NCBI GenBank assembly: GCA_001604185.1
Contig: LVAV01000054.1
Location: 62,001-126,000 of the forward strand
DNA: 64,000 nt
Reading direction: 5' to 3'
DNA from: Clostridiales bacterium Firm_16
GTDB lineage: Bacteria > Bacillota > Clostridia > Saccharofermentanales > Saccharofermentanaceae
Shown: positions 8,715 to 18,249 of the stretch, one piece after another
How positions within the stretch are numbered: position 1 is the first letter of the stretch
How the letters are laid out: each line of letters begins with the position of its first letter
Notes under the pieces: generated by a model
The model's database searches: none
Told to the model about the DNA's origin: nothing
What the model saw: the letters and a program-made list of their open reading frames with translations, nothing else
Program-made: the position numbers and the translations under genes

Positions 8715-9362
8715 ATGCTTTCGGCGGAAAGAGTGAGTAAATCGTATAAGGCAGGCAGACGTCATGTTCTTCTAGACACGGACTTTTCCCTTGATCGAGG
8801 AGAATTCTGTGCAGTAATGGGTGAATCCGGCAGTGGCAAAAGCACTCTCCTTGCGATCATTGCGGGCATATTGAAGCCGGACCGCGGAGTGGTACGTCTT
8901 GATGATCAGGATCTGTATGCTCTTCCAGATCACGAGATGGCGAGGATCCATCAAAAGAAGATCGGATATGTTCCGCAGAGTAATATCCTTTTGAAGAATT
9001 ATACGGTACTCGAAAACCTCATTCTTCCGTTTCTTTCCGCAAAGGACCAGAACGAAGAAGCATTAAAGGAAGAGGCCGTGGCCCTTCTCGAAAAACTAGG
9101 TGTTTCTGATCTTGCTGACCGCTACCCGTATGAGCTTTCCGGCGGGGAGCAGAAGCGGGTATCTCTCGGCCGAGCTCTTCTTATGGATCCGGAGATCGTG
9201 ATTGCGGATGAACCGACGACAGGATTGGACAGCAGCACGGGGAGGATCATTCTTTCGTGTCTGGCTGAACAGGCTGCATCCGGAAAATCCGTTTTGGTTG
9301 CGACTCACGATGATCATGTGAAGGAATACGCCGGACGGGTATTAGATATCACAAAAATCTGA
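8715..9362 (+). CDS. ABC transporter ATP-binding protein, LolD/MacB type
   Basis: A 215-residue ATPase. Walker A is GESGSGKST, the Q-loop VPQSNILLKNYTVLENL, the signature LSGGEQKRVSLGRAL, Walker B IVIADEPTTGLD and the switch VATHDDHV. The short length and DEPTTGLDSSTG match the LolD/MacB-N/FtsE group that pairs with FtsX-like permeases. The partner is the preceding gene. The trio DUF4418-FtsX-ATPase sits between a sulfonate-type importer and a nitrogenase-like operon, all on the same strand. Confidence 0.92.
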   Translation: MLSAERVSKSYKAGRRHVLLDTDFSLDRGEFCAVMGESGSGKSTLLAIIAGILKPDRGVVRLDDQDLYALPDHEMARIHQKKIGYVPQSNILLKNYTVLENLILPFLSAKDQNEEALKEEAVALLEKLGVSDLADRYPYELSGGEQKRVSLGRALLMDPEIVIADEPTTGLDSSTGRIILSCLAEQAASGKSVLVATHDDHVKEYAGRVLDITKI

Positions 9363-9404
9363 TAAAATATACCCAAAGCCGATAGGTTAGGCGGAGGGTA
9401 TGAT

Positions 9405-10637
9405 ATGGCAACACTTTGCAGTAAATGCGGAGCACCTTTGGTGCTAGCTTCAGAGATCAAGTCAGGGATCTGCAGTTCCTGCGCTTCTCAGACAGTGGCG
9501 ACCCCGAAAACGAACTCTGAGCCAGCTTTGGCAAAGGCGGAATCTTCTGAGCATAAACCGGAAGAATTGCTTCTGGATTCGGAAGAGTCAACGATCGATT
9601 GTGAGATCTATGCCTGTAGCTCCTGTGGAGGGCAAATCATTCATTTCGGTAAAAAGGCTTCCGAGAGATGCATCTACTGCGGTAAAGATACAGTATATCT
9701 TGCCCGCCAGGCCAAGGAGCCTACACCGGAATTCATCCTTCCTTTCTCGGTTTCCGAAGAGAAAGCCAGAACGCTTGTTAAGGAGAAACTCAATAGTCTG
9801 TCTTATATTCCCGCGAAAATTCGGAAAATGGAACCTGCGGATGTGCGTCGTGTATTTGTTCCGTACTGGATCTGCGATGTCATGCATGCAGAGAGCGTGG
9901 GCCGTCAAAGCAGACAACACGAAGAAGCTATCGGGCATCTGCTTCTGTCGATAAAAGGGCTTCCGCTTGATGCATCAACGATCCTGTCGGATAATATGGC
10001 CCATAAACTTGAACCATATACATACAAAGACCTGGAGCTATTCAACGAATCTGCGTTAAATGGAAGTTATGCTGCTGTAGCGGATCTGAAGAACCACGAT
10101 CTTCGGGCAGCGGCAAAAGTGCGCGCAGAAGAGATCTTCCGTGATGAATTGTGCAAAGATTTTCAACGAAGAATGGAGAATGACTACTATAAAGATGTGA
10201 AAAGGTATCCGTTTACCCGGAAAATGGAGTCCTGCATGGTCGACCGGGATGTGAAGTATGCCTATCTTCCGGTATGGGTGATAAGTTATCAGTATAAGAA
10301 GAAGCACTGCACGATACTGGTTAACGGAAATACAGCTGAAGTGGTTGCACCGGTTCCCTGGAAGAAGGCGCCACTCCTGGGTCTGGGACTTGGAATTTTC
10401 ACAGTGGCTGCGGCTTTGCTGTCGTTCCTGATATATAAAGCATTTGATCTTACGGGATGGATGCAGAGCAGTGACAGGACTCTTATGGTTGCTGTTGGAG
10501 TAATTCTGTTCTGCCTATTACAGCTGCCTGTTTTTCTCTTTGTGATCAGTCTTCGCGGGTTCAAGGATAGTTTGCGTGGCGCCAGGCGGATCTCGAACGG
10601 CGTTGTTTTTCATACAGGAAAAGAGGGGGAGAAGTGA
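9405..10637 (+). CDS. Zinc-ribbon membrane protein, function unknown
   Basis: A 410-residue protein with two N-terminal zinc ribbons: CSKCG with CSSC (residues 5-30) and CSSCGG with CIYCG (about 72-92). Next comes a conserved-looking region (FILPFSVSEEKARTLVKEKL, then FVPYWICDV) and two C-terminal membrane spans (about 322-345 and 360-385). The layout resembles the larger protein at 42113-43876, which has the same two ribbons, an LxPFxL/V-K-A motif and C-terminal membrane spans, so the two are probably distant paralogues. I do not recognise a named function. The ribosome site GGAGGG precedes the start. A small membrane protein gene follows immediately. Confidence 0.75.
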   Translation: MATLCSKCGAPLVLASEIKSGICSSCASQTVATPKTNSEPALAKAESSEHKPEELLLDSEESTIDCEIYACSSCGGQIIHFGKKASERCIYCGKDTVYLARQAKEPTPEFILPFSVSEEKARTLVKEKLNSLSYIPAKIRKMEPADVRRVFVPYWICDVMHAESVGRQSRQHEEAIGHLLLSIKGLPLDASTILSDNMAHKLEPYTYKDLELFNESALNGSYAAVADLKNHDLRAAAKVRAEEIFRDELCKDFQRRMENDYYKDVKRYPFTRKMESCMVDRDVKYAYLPVWVISYQYKKKHCTILVNGNTAEVVAPVPWKKAPLLGLGLGIFTVAAALLSFLIYKAFDLTGWMQSSDRTLMVAVGVILFCLLQLPVFLFVISLRGFKDSLRGARRISNGVVFHTGKEGEK

Positions 10638-10638
10638 T

Positions 10639-10980
10639 ATGAATACTTCAGTTCTTTTCATACTTTATTCTATTGTTTGGGGCGTATTGTTCGCTGCGAT
10701 CATCACGTTTGAAGTGATCAGTAGAAAGCTTAAGAAAAACATTGAAAAATTCGATGAAGATACGAAAACAGATTATTCTGTCGATATTCTATTCGGAGGT
10801 GCGCTGACTCCTATGGAGAGGATAAATATGTCCTCTTCGGAACAGCTTCAGTATATTTCCGGCAAATTTGCCTTGATGAGAGATCTGGACGAGTATAAAG
10901 AGTTTGCCGCCCGTCAGCTTCTGGGAGATGAAGATGCACCGGTATCTCTGGATTATGGGAAAAAGAAAGACCAGGAATAA
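10639..10980 (+). CDS. Small single-span membrane protein, hypothetical
   Basis: The start is set at ATG 10639, with GAGGGGGAG upstream; a longer reading of the frame would overlap the previous gene. The 113-residue product has one membrane span (about residues 5-25), a basic flank (SRKLKKN) and an acidic soluble tail. The start lies one base after the stop of the zinc-ribbon protein, so the two are probably partners. No recognisable domain is seen. Confidence 0.6.
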   Translation: MNTSVLFILYSIVWGVLFAAIITFEVISRKLKKNIEKFDEDTKTDYSVDILFGGALTPMERINMSSSEQLQYISGKFALMRDLDEYKEFAARQLLGDEDAPVSLDYGKKKDQE

Positions 10981-10996
10981 CGGGCGCTTTCGTGTT

Positions 10997-11063
10997 ATAA
11001 GTGAAACTTATCACAAACGATAAATACGAACGATTTTTCAAATGCCAAAGGTCATGGTACTAT
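10997..11063 (+). promoter_or_regulatory. Sulfur-regulon promoter 2 ahead of cysK and the nitrogenase-like operon
   Basis: The 28-bp element (10997-11024) has ATAA-N7-TTAT-N8-ATAA-A, with 24 of 28 bases shared with the 4043 element. The left part is also a perfect inverted repeat, ATAAGT-GAA-ACTTAT. After exactly 10 bases comes -35 TTTTCA (11035-11040), then 17 bases and -10 TACTAT (11058-11063). Start of transcription would be near 11070, giving a leader that contains the Cys-rich peptide and attenuator. Confidence 0.82.
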
Positions 11064-11115
11064 TAACTCATCCCGAACAGGGAACGCAAAAACTCATCAA
11101 GAGGGAGGGAAAAAC

Positions 11116-11196
11116 ATGAAGAATATGATGGATCGAAAAACTATGCAGATGTGTTGCATGTGTTGTATGTGTTCTGCATGTTTCAAGGAAGACTAA
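11116..11196 (+). CDS. Cys-rich leader peptide of the cysK/nitrogenase-like operon
   Basis: A 26-codon reading frame with ATG at 11116 and TAA at 11194. The ribosome site GGGAGGG lies 6-7 bases before ATG. Residues 13-22 read CCMCCMCSAC: six cysteines in ten residues, with five more Met codons elsewhere. It lies about 46 bases after the predicted transcription start and 16 bases before mutually exclusive RNA hairpins. That is the arrangement of leader peptides that sense a charged tRNA by ribosome stalling. Here the sensed tRNA would be Cys-tRNA, perhaps also Met-tRNA. A functional small Cys-rich metal-binding peptide is the alternative, but the downstream attenuator favours a leader. Confidence 0.8.
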   Translation: MKNMMDRKTMQMCCMCCMCSACFKED

Positions 11197-11211
11197 GAAG
11201 AAAAAACCTTT

Positions 11212-11268
11212 TGTTGAGAACAACATTTTCATTCGGTTGTTGCCAACAGGGTAACAGCTGATTTTTTT
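11212..11268 (+). terminator. Attenuator: pause hairpin, antiterminator and terminator before cysK
   Basis: Segment 1 TGTTG (11212-11216) pairs with CAACA (11221-11225). Overlapping AACAAC (11219-11224) can instead pair with GTTGTT (11236-11241), an antiterminator. GTTGTTGCC (11236-11244) pairs with GGTAACAGC (11250-11258) around the loop AACAG, followed by a seven-T run, an intrinsic terminator. Segments 2-3 and 3-4 exclude each other. The structure ends 15 bases before the cysK ribosome site. It mirrors the 29623-29677 structure, with a shared GTTGCC...GGTAAC core. Confidence 0.8.
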
Positions 11269-11289
11269 AATCATTAGGAGGAAATTAAA

Positions 11290-12225
11290 ATGAGTGAGAT
11301 TAAACAAAGCGCATTAGAACTGATCGGTAACACACCATTACTTCAACTGAATGGATATTCCAAGAAGAGAGAGATCACACAGGCAACCGTCCTGGCAAAG
11401 CTTGAGTACCTGAATCCGGCTGGATCCGTTAAAGACAGAATCGCTCTGGCCATGATCGAAGACGCAGAGAACAAGGGCATCCTGAAGCCGGGTGCAACCA
11501 TCATCGAACCAACATCCGGTAACACCGGTATCGGACTTGCAGCAGTTGCTGCCGCTAAGGGCTATAAAGCCATCCTGACTCTGCCGGATACGATGAGCGT
11601 CGAGAGAAGAACTCTTCTGAAGGCATACGGCGCAGAGCTCGTTCTGACCGAGGGCGCCAAGGGCATGAAGGGCGCCATCGCCAAGGCAGAAGAACTGAAT
11701 AAGGAGATCGAAGGATCAGTCATCCTCGGACAGTTCGTTAACCCCGCTAACCCGAAAATTCATAAGGAAACCACAGGCCCGGAGATCTGGAGACAGACCG
11801 AAGGCAAGATCGATATCTTTGTTGCTGGTGTCGGTACCGGCGGAACCATTACCGGTACAGGTGAATACCTCAAGTCCCAGAACCCGAATATCAAGGTCGT
11901 TGCTGTTGAGCCGGCTACGAGTGCCGTTCTTTCTACAGGCACACCGGGTGCTCATAAGATCCAGGGTATCGGCGCCGGTTTCGTACCGGATGTACTGAAT
12001 ACGAAGGTATACGATGAGATCATCCCCATCGAGAACGAAGATGCATTTGCTGAAGGAAAAGCTTTCGCGATTTCCGAAGGTATCCTGGTCGGTATTTCTT
12101 CCGGTGCTGCATTGAAGGCAGCTGAGATTCTTGCGAAGAGACCTGAGAATAAGGGCAAAGTGATCGTTGCACTTCTGCCTGACTCCGGTGACCGTTACCT
12201 TTCTACTCCGCTCTTTAAAGACTGA
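11290..12225 (+). CDS. cysK: Cysteine synthase (O-acetylserine sulfhydrylase)
   Basis: A 311-residue fold-type II PLP enzyme of normal CysK length. [11 protein letters not shown] near residue 40 holds the PLP lysine, [10 protein letters not shown] is the substrate loop, [10 protein letters not shown] binds the PLP phosphate and GISSGAA is near the C-terminus. It makes cysteine from O-acetylserine and sulfide. The ribosome site TAGGAGG precedes ATG. It is the first structural gene after the Cys-rich leader and attenuator, and nifB-like follows five bases later. Cysteine synthesis and the nitrogenase-like system therefore share one transcript. O-acetylserine is supplied by the serine acetyltransferase at 2185. 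Confidence 0.96.
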   Translation: MSEIKQSALELIGNTPLLQLNGYSKKREITQATVLAKLEYLNPAGSVKDRIALAMIEDAENKGILKPGATIIEPTSGNTGIGLAAVAAAKGYKAILTLPDTMSVERRTLLKAYGAELVLTEGAKGMKGAIAKAEELNKEIEGSVILGQFVNPANPKIHKETTGPEIWRQTEGKIDIFVAGVGTGGTITGTGEYLKSQNPNIKVVAVEPATSAVLSTGTPGAHKIQGIGAGFVPDVLNTKVYDEIIPIENEDAFAEGKAFAISEGILVGISSGAALKAAEILAKRPENKGKVIVALLPDSGDRYLSTPLFKD

Positions 12226-12230
12226 GTAGG

Positions 12231-13095
12231 ATGAGTAATACATATCAAGATCTGCAGAACTCCCATCCGTGCTTTGGCGGGCATAAGAACAACGCCGGAA
12301 GGATCCACCTTCCGGTAAGCCCGGGATGCAACATTGCATGCCGATTCTGTGACCGTACCATCAACGATGTAGAAGAACGGCCGGGAGTGACTTCGAAGGT
12401 GTTGAAGCCGGCTGAGTGCGAAGCGATTCTGACAAAAGCCCTGGAGATCTGCCCTGACATCAAAGTGGCCGGAATAGCCGGCCCCGGGGATACCCTTGCG
12501 TCTGATTACGCGTTGGAGACCTTCAAGATCGTGAAGGAAAAATTCCCACAACTGATCAAGTGCATGAGTACCAACGGACTTCTCCTAAGTGAGAGAGCAC
12601 AGGATGTGATCGATATCGGAATTGATTCACTTACTGTCACAGTCAACGCGGTAGATCCGGAGATCGAAAGCAGATTGAACGCCTATATCCTCTACCATGG
12701 AAAGAAGATAGAAGGTGTGGAAGCTGCAGAGATCTTAATCAGAAACCAGCTTGAAGGCATTCGCAAAGTCGCCTCAGCCGGAATCACCATTAAAGTCAAT
12801 ACCGTACTGGTACCGGAAATAAACGGGGAGCATATAGAAACCATTGCCAGGACGGTCAAGGAAGCAGGCGCGAAGATCTACAATATCATTCCGCTGATCC
12901 CGCAGCATGAACTGAAAGATGTGAAGGCACCGACTTGTGCCGAGATCGATGCGGCGAGAACAAAAGCTTCCAAATATATCGATGTATTCCGTCACTGCCA
13001 GCACTGTAGGGCCGATGCCGTAGGTGTTCCGGGAAAATCTGAATTCGGAGATCAGATCTATCAGAGACGATTAGGAGTGAAGGAGACATTCTCAC

Positions 13096-13103
<8 letters not shown>
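12231..13103 (+). CDS. nifB: NifB-family radical SAM cofactor-synthesis protein
   Basis: A 290-residue radical SAM protein. The CX3CX2C motif is at Cys33, Cys37 and Cys40 (GCNIACRFC). HPCF (Cys14) and the His26 region before the motif, plus HCQHCRADAVG (Cys256, Cys259), match the extra cluster ligands of true NifB. NifB builds the 8Fe-9S-C precursor of nitrogenase-type cofactors from simple FeS clusters and SAM. The C-terminal NifX-like domain found in many NifB proteins is absent here and is encoded separately by the next gene, which overlaps by eight bases. Its presence implies that the downstream NifD/NifK-like proteins carry a NifB-derived cofactor rather than only FeS clusters. Confidence 0.93.
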
Positions 13104-14315
<1,212 letters not shown>

Positions 14316-14326
14316 TCACACATTGC

Positions 14327-14344
14327 TTTCCCTCATATGGGAAA
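14327..14344 (+). other. Intercistronic hairpin after the nifH-like gene
   Basis: TTTCCC (14327-14332) and GGGAAA (14339-14344) form a short stem around TCATAT, 12 bases after the stop codon, with no T run. A hairpin at this place commonly stabilises the upstream message so that the reductase is made in excess. The structure is weak, so this is tentative. Confidence 0.35.
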
Positions 14345-14371
14345 AGAACTTAAAATAAGGAGAGACTAACC

Positions 14372-15388
14372 ATGAGTAAGATTTATAATTCCATTACCGA
14401 ACTCGTAGGACATACCCCGATCGTAGAGTTCAAAAGACTTGAAGAAAAACTCGGCCTGAAGGGCCGTATCGCAGGCAAGCTGGAGTACTTCAATCCGGCC
14501 GGATCCCATAAGGACAGAATGGCGCTGGAGATCATCGAAGCAGCAGAAGCAAGAGGCGACATCAGCCCGGATAAGACTACGCTGATTGAGTTCACCAGTG
14601 GTAACACCGGTATTGCAATGGCTGCTTTCGCCGCAGCGAAGGGCTATAAGTTCAAGATCGGACTGCAGAACGGTGTATCCGCAGAAAGACTGAAACTTCT
14701 GCAGGCCTACCAGGCAGAGATCGCCGATGTTCCGCAAGAACTCATTGCAGGTGTTTTTGAAAAAGGTATTGCCGCTTTCGGCGACGTGATCGACTACATG
14801 GAGAAAGATATTGAGCATCCCTATGCCACACGTCAGCTGGATAATCCGGATAACATCAATGCACATTACAAGCATACCGGTCCGGAGATCTGGGAAGACA
14901 CCGACGGAAAAGTAGATATTTTCGTGGGTGGTGTCGGTACCGGCGGATCCACACACGGTGTCAGCCAGTACCTCAAGGAAAAGAACCCGAACATCAAGGT
15001 CATCATCACCCAGCCGGACCCCAACGATGTCGCCAATCCTGTTATCAAGGGAGTAGAAGACGGTGGTTTCCACGGTATCCATCAGGTACATAACGATGAC
15101 GGTATCACACCAATGGCTCCTGCCAATTTCAGTGACGAACTGACCGATGAATATATCTTCATTTCCTATGCCGAGACGCTACGTGCGATCCATCTTCTTG
15201 CCAAGTACGAAGGTATCTTCGTAGGTGCTTCTGCCGGTGCTTCTCTGGCTGTAGCCATCAAGCAGGCACTTAAGGAAGAAAATGCAGGCAAGCTCATCGT
15301 ACCGCTTCTGCCGGATAACGGTGAAAGATATCTGTCTGAGGACCTGCAGCTCGTACGTCCTGAAGTAGAAGAAAATGTCGGTTTCTGA
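14372..15388 (+). CDS. CysK-like PLP enzyme embedded in the nitrogenase-like operon
   Basis: A 338-residue fold-type II PLP protein clearly homologous to CysK. It has NPAGSHKDRMA (PLP lysine), TSGNTGIAMAAFAAAKGYKF, GGVGTGGSTHGVSQYL and VGASAGASLAVA. It differs from the upstream cysK in having SHKDR instead of SVKDR, altered residues after the Asn loop and extra residues in the C-terminal half, including ITPMAPANFSDEL. Ordinary cysteine synthesis is already covered by the 11290 gene. This copy may therefore use a different thiol or activated acceptor, for example methanethiol or a homoserine ester. That is inference from its position between the nifH-like gene and the NifDK-like pair. Confidence 0.85.
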   Translation: MSKIYNSITELVGHTPIVEFKRLEEKLGLKGRIAGKLEYFNPAGSHKDRMALEIIEAAEARGDISPDKTTLIEFTSGNTGIAMAAFAAAKGYKFKIGLQNGVSAERLKLLQAYQAEIADVPQELIAGVFEKGIAAFGDVIDYMEKDIEHPYATRQLDNPDNINAHYKHTGPEIWEDTDGKVDIFVGGVGTGGSTHGVSQYLKEKNPNIKVIITQPDPNDVANPVIKGVEDGGFHGIHQVHNDDGITPMAPANFSDELTDEYIFISYAETLRAIHLLAKYEGIFVGASAGASLAVAIKQALKEENAGKLIVPLLPDNGERYLSEDLQLVRPEVEENVGF

Positions 15389-15400
15389 GAGGAAGAATAA

Positions 15401-16867
15401 ATGGCTATCAACTTAAGTAATTCCAACGTCGCTACAAGAGAAAACAGAATCGGTTCCATCACCGGTTATGTGGGTACTCTTAAGGACCTGGCGACACAGA
15501 GTGAGTGCGGCACCTTGAAGGGATGCTCCCGATGCTTCTCACAGTCCAGTACATGTCTTTCCAGCTGCGGTCTCGGTCAGCTTTCCGCAATCCGTGATGT
15601 AGCCGTGATCCATCATGGTCCGGCAGGATGCTCGGTGGCCGGCGCCGGTGCCTACTACATGTCCCGCGTCATGCCGAAGAAGCGTGGTGTTACCAGCAGC
15701 ACGATCTATGTCGGAACCGACATGAACGAGAACGATACGATCTTCGGATCCACCAATGCACTGAGAAACATCATCCTGGAAGTGAATAAGAGATATTCTC
15801 CGAAGGCGATCTTCGTATCCAGTTCCTGTGCCACAGGTATCATCGGTGAGGATATCGACAGTATCGTAGATGAAGTCAGAGACGAAGTGGGTGTGCCCAT
15901 CGTAGCCGTACACTGCGAAGGTTTCAAGTCCAGGATCTGGGCGACAGGTTTCGATATCGCAGACCATGCGATACTTCAGGAGATCGTTCAGCCCCCGAGA
16001 GAAGGCGTGAAGACGAATAAGATCAACTTCAAGAACTTCTTCGAGAGCGCTCGTCCTGAGATCATCGAGATGTTCAAGAACTTCGATCTGGATCCGGTAT
16101 TCCTGTACTGTAACTCCACCATCGAAGAACTCTCCCACATTTCGGAGAGCCTGGCGACAACATGTATCTGCGGTACTCTCGGAAACTACTTAGGAAATGC
16201 CCTGGAAGAGAAGTACGGCGTACCGTATGTCAGATCCATAAACCAGTGCGGTATCGTCGGATTCGAATCCTGGCTCCGGGAGATCGGAAGAGTCACAGGA
16301 AGATCCGAATCCATCGAGAAGTATATCCAGGAACAGCGTGCGATCTATCTCCCGCAGATCGAGGAGATCAAGAAGCAGCTGATCGGCAAGACCGCAGTTC
16401 TCGGCATGGGTCCGGGTTATACATTTGAAGTATCCCGTGTTCTCAATGAACTCGGTATCAAGGTCGTCTGGGCGCTGGCATGGCACTATGACAAGAAGTA
16501 CGAGAACGGGGATGTACCGCCGTCCATGAAGTATCTTCTGGATAACGATATCGACTTTGAAGCAAGTGTGGCAGACCAGCAGAACTACGAAGTCATGAAC
16601 ATCCTTCACAAGTATCAGCCGGATATGTATCTGTCCCGTCATCCGGGTTCCACGGTATGGGCCATTAAGAACGGTACCCCGGCGATCTACGTAGCAGATG
16701 AGTACATGATCTTCGGATACAAACACACTCTCGAATTTGCCAAGACGATCCTGGATGCCATCAATAACCGAAGCTTCGAGGAGAACCTGGCAAAGAGAAG
16801 TAAACTTCCATACACCGACTGGTGGTATCAGCAGAACGTGGATAAGTTTTTGGAGGAGATCAAGTAA
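15401..16867 (+). CDS. NifD-like nitrogenase-family component, pair 1 alpha
   Basis: A 488-residue nitrogenase component 1 protein. Likely P-cluster ligands are Cys52 or Cys56, Cys77 (GPAGC) and Cys143 (SSSCATGIIGEDI); 77 to 143 is the same spacing as in NifD. Cys257 lies 11 residues before EEKYGVPY, exactly where NifD has the cofactor ligand Cys275. The NifD His195 region (SLGHHIAND) is replaced by ATGFDIADH, and the His442 region has VADEY instead of a histidine. The N-terminus is unusually Cys-rich (36, 42, 45, 52, 56). So a NifB-type cofactor is plausible but N2 reduction is unlikely. It overlaps its beta partner by one base. Confidence 0.9.
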   Translation: MAINLSNSNVATRENRIGSITGYVGTLKDLATQSECGTLKGCSRCFSQSSTCLSSCGLGQLSAIRDVAVIHHGPAGCSVAGAGAYYMSRVMPKKRGVTSSTIYVGTDMNENDTIFGSTNALRNIILEVNKRYSPKAIFVSSSCATGIIGEDIDSIVDEVRDEVGVPIVAVHCEGFKSRIWATGFDIADHAILQEIVQPPREGVKTNKINFKNFFESARPEIIEMFKNFDLDPVFLYCNSTIEELSHISESLATTCICGTLGNYLGNALEEKYGVPYVRSINQCGIVGFESWLREIGRVTGRSESIEKYIQEQRAIYLPQIEEIKKQLIGKTAVLGMGPGYTFEVSRVLNELGIKVVWALAWHYDKKYENGDVPPSMKYLLDNDIDFEASVADQQNYEVMNILHKYQPDMYLSRHPGSTVWAIKNGTPAIYVADEYMIFGYKHTLEFAKTILDAINNRSFEENLAKRSKLPYTDWWYQQNVDKFLEEIK

Positions 16868-18165
16868 TGGCGAAACTACTGGACAAACAAAGATATAAAT
16901 GTGCGCTGGGTGCGATGCAGACCGTACAGGCCATCGACCGGGCTCTTCCGATCCTGCACAGCGGCCCGGGCTGCGCACAGAAGCTTTCCGATACGACAGG
17001 TAGTTCCGGATACTTTTCTCCGAACATTTTCCCGTGTACCAGTATCAATGAGAAAGATGTTGTTTTCGGTGGTGTCAAGAAACTGAATTCCACCATCGAG
17101 AATGCCCTGAAAGTCATCGATGCAGACCTTTATGTCGTACTGACAGGATGCATCCCGGAAATCGTCGGCGACGATTCCGGAGAAGTGGTCTCCCGCTTCG
17201 AAGATGCGGACAAACCTGTGGTCTACGCACCGACAGCCGGATTCAAGGGCAATAACTATAAGGGTCACGAGCAGGTAGTGGATGCCATCATCGACCAGTA
17301 CCTGAAGAAGTCCGATAAGAAGCAGAAGGGCCTGATCAATATCTGGGCCGACGTTCCGTACCAGGATCTTTTCTGGCTGGGCAATATCCGTCAGCTCGAG
17401 AAGCTCATCGCAGAACTGGGTCTTACCCCGAACACGATCTTCGGATATAAGCGTGGCATCGAAAACATCAACAAGATACCGGAAGCCGAGTTCAATCTCC
17501 TTGTCTCTCCTTGGGTGGGTCTCAACAATGTCAAGAAGATGGAGAGAAAATTCGGCACCCCGTATCTTCACTATCCGACACTGCCGATCGGTGCGACCGA
17601 AACCAGCAAGTTCCTGCGTGAAGTCGGCAAGTTCGCAGGTGTTCCGGAAGAGAAAGTCGAAGCCGTCATCAAAGAGCATGAGGATTACTACTATTACCTC
17701 ATCGGACGCTATGCCGATCTGTTCCTGGAGAACCGTGTCATCAACAAGCAGTTCACCGTCGTAGCCGATGCACAGTATGCTCTGGGCATCACCAAATTTC
17801 TGGTCAACGATCTGGGTCTGATCCCGGCCAAGCAGTTCGTCGTAGACGATACGCCGAAGAACTATCGCGATCAGATCACAGAGGAATTCAAGAAATTGAA
17901 TTTCGGCATCGAGGCGGAGGTTTCCTTCGAGACAGACGGATTCAAGATCCACGAAGAGATCAAGAGCCACGATTATCACGGATACCCGCTGGTGCTCGGC
18001 GGTTACTATGAGAAGGAAGTCACCGAGAGTCTCAAAGGCAACTTCCTGAACATCTCCTGGCCGGTACAGGACAAGGTCGTATTCGACAGTTTCTATGCAG
18101 GATACGAAGGCGCGATCCGCCTGATCGAAGATATTTACACAGTTGCTGTTTCGAGATTCAACTGA
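16867..18165 (+). CDS. NifK-like nitrogenase-family component, pair 1 beta
   Basis: A 432-residue nitrogenase component 1 protein, shorter than NifK at the N-terminus. P-cluster ligand candidates are Cys12 (YKCALGA), Cys36 (HSGPGC) and Cys95 (LTGCIPEIVGDD), matching NifK Cys70, Cys95 and Cys153 in order and spacing. Cys57 lies before EKDVVFGG. All three ligands are present, which favours a catalytic P-cluster-bearing partner over a NifN-like scaffold subunit. The ATG overlaps the last base of the alpha gene stop, so the two are coupled. Confidence 0.9.
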   Translation: MAKLLDKQRYKCALGAMQTVQAIDRALPILHSGPGCAQKLSDTTGSSGYFSPNIFPCTSINEKDVVFGGVKKLNSTIENALKVIDADLYVVLTGCIPEIVGDDSGEVVSRFEDADKPVVYAPTAGFKGNNYKGHEQVVDAIIDQYLKKSDKKQKGLINIWADVPYQDLFWLGNIRQLEKLIAELGLTPNTIFGYKRGIENINKIPEAEFNLLVSPWVGLNNVKKMERKFGTPYLHYPTLPIGATETSKFLREVGKFAGVPEEKVEAVIKEHEDYYYYLIGRYADLFLENRVINKQFTVVADAQYALGITKFLVNDLGLIPAKQFVVDDTPKNYRDQITEEFKKLNFGIEAEVSFETDGFKIHEEIKSHDYHGYPLVLGGYYEKEVTESLKGNFLNISWPVQDKVVFDSFYAGYEGAIRLIEDIYTVAVSRFN

Positions 18166-18180
18166 GAAATATTGCGTGGA

Positions 18181-18225
18181 AAATATGCCGGGTGCATAAC
18201 AGGAAAATGTGCCCGGTATATTTTT
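18181..18225 (+). terminator. Hairpin terminator between NifDK-like pair 1 and the second nifX-like gene
   Basis: A stem of about 17 pairs, including wobble pairs (18181-18197 with 18207-18223), is followed by TTTTT. It lies after the pair-1 beta stop and before the ribosome site at 18236. It could end a fraction of transcripts and so make pair 1 more abundant than pair 2. No promoter is obvious between it and the next gene, so read-through is probably needed. Confidence 0.7.
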
Positions 18226-18249
18226 AGAAAATAAGAAAGGAGTCCGGAT

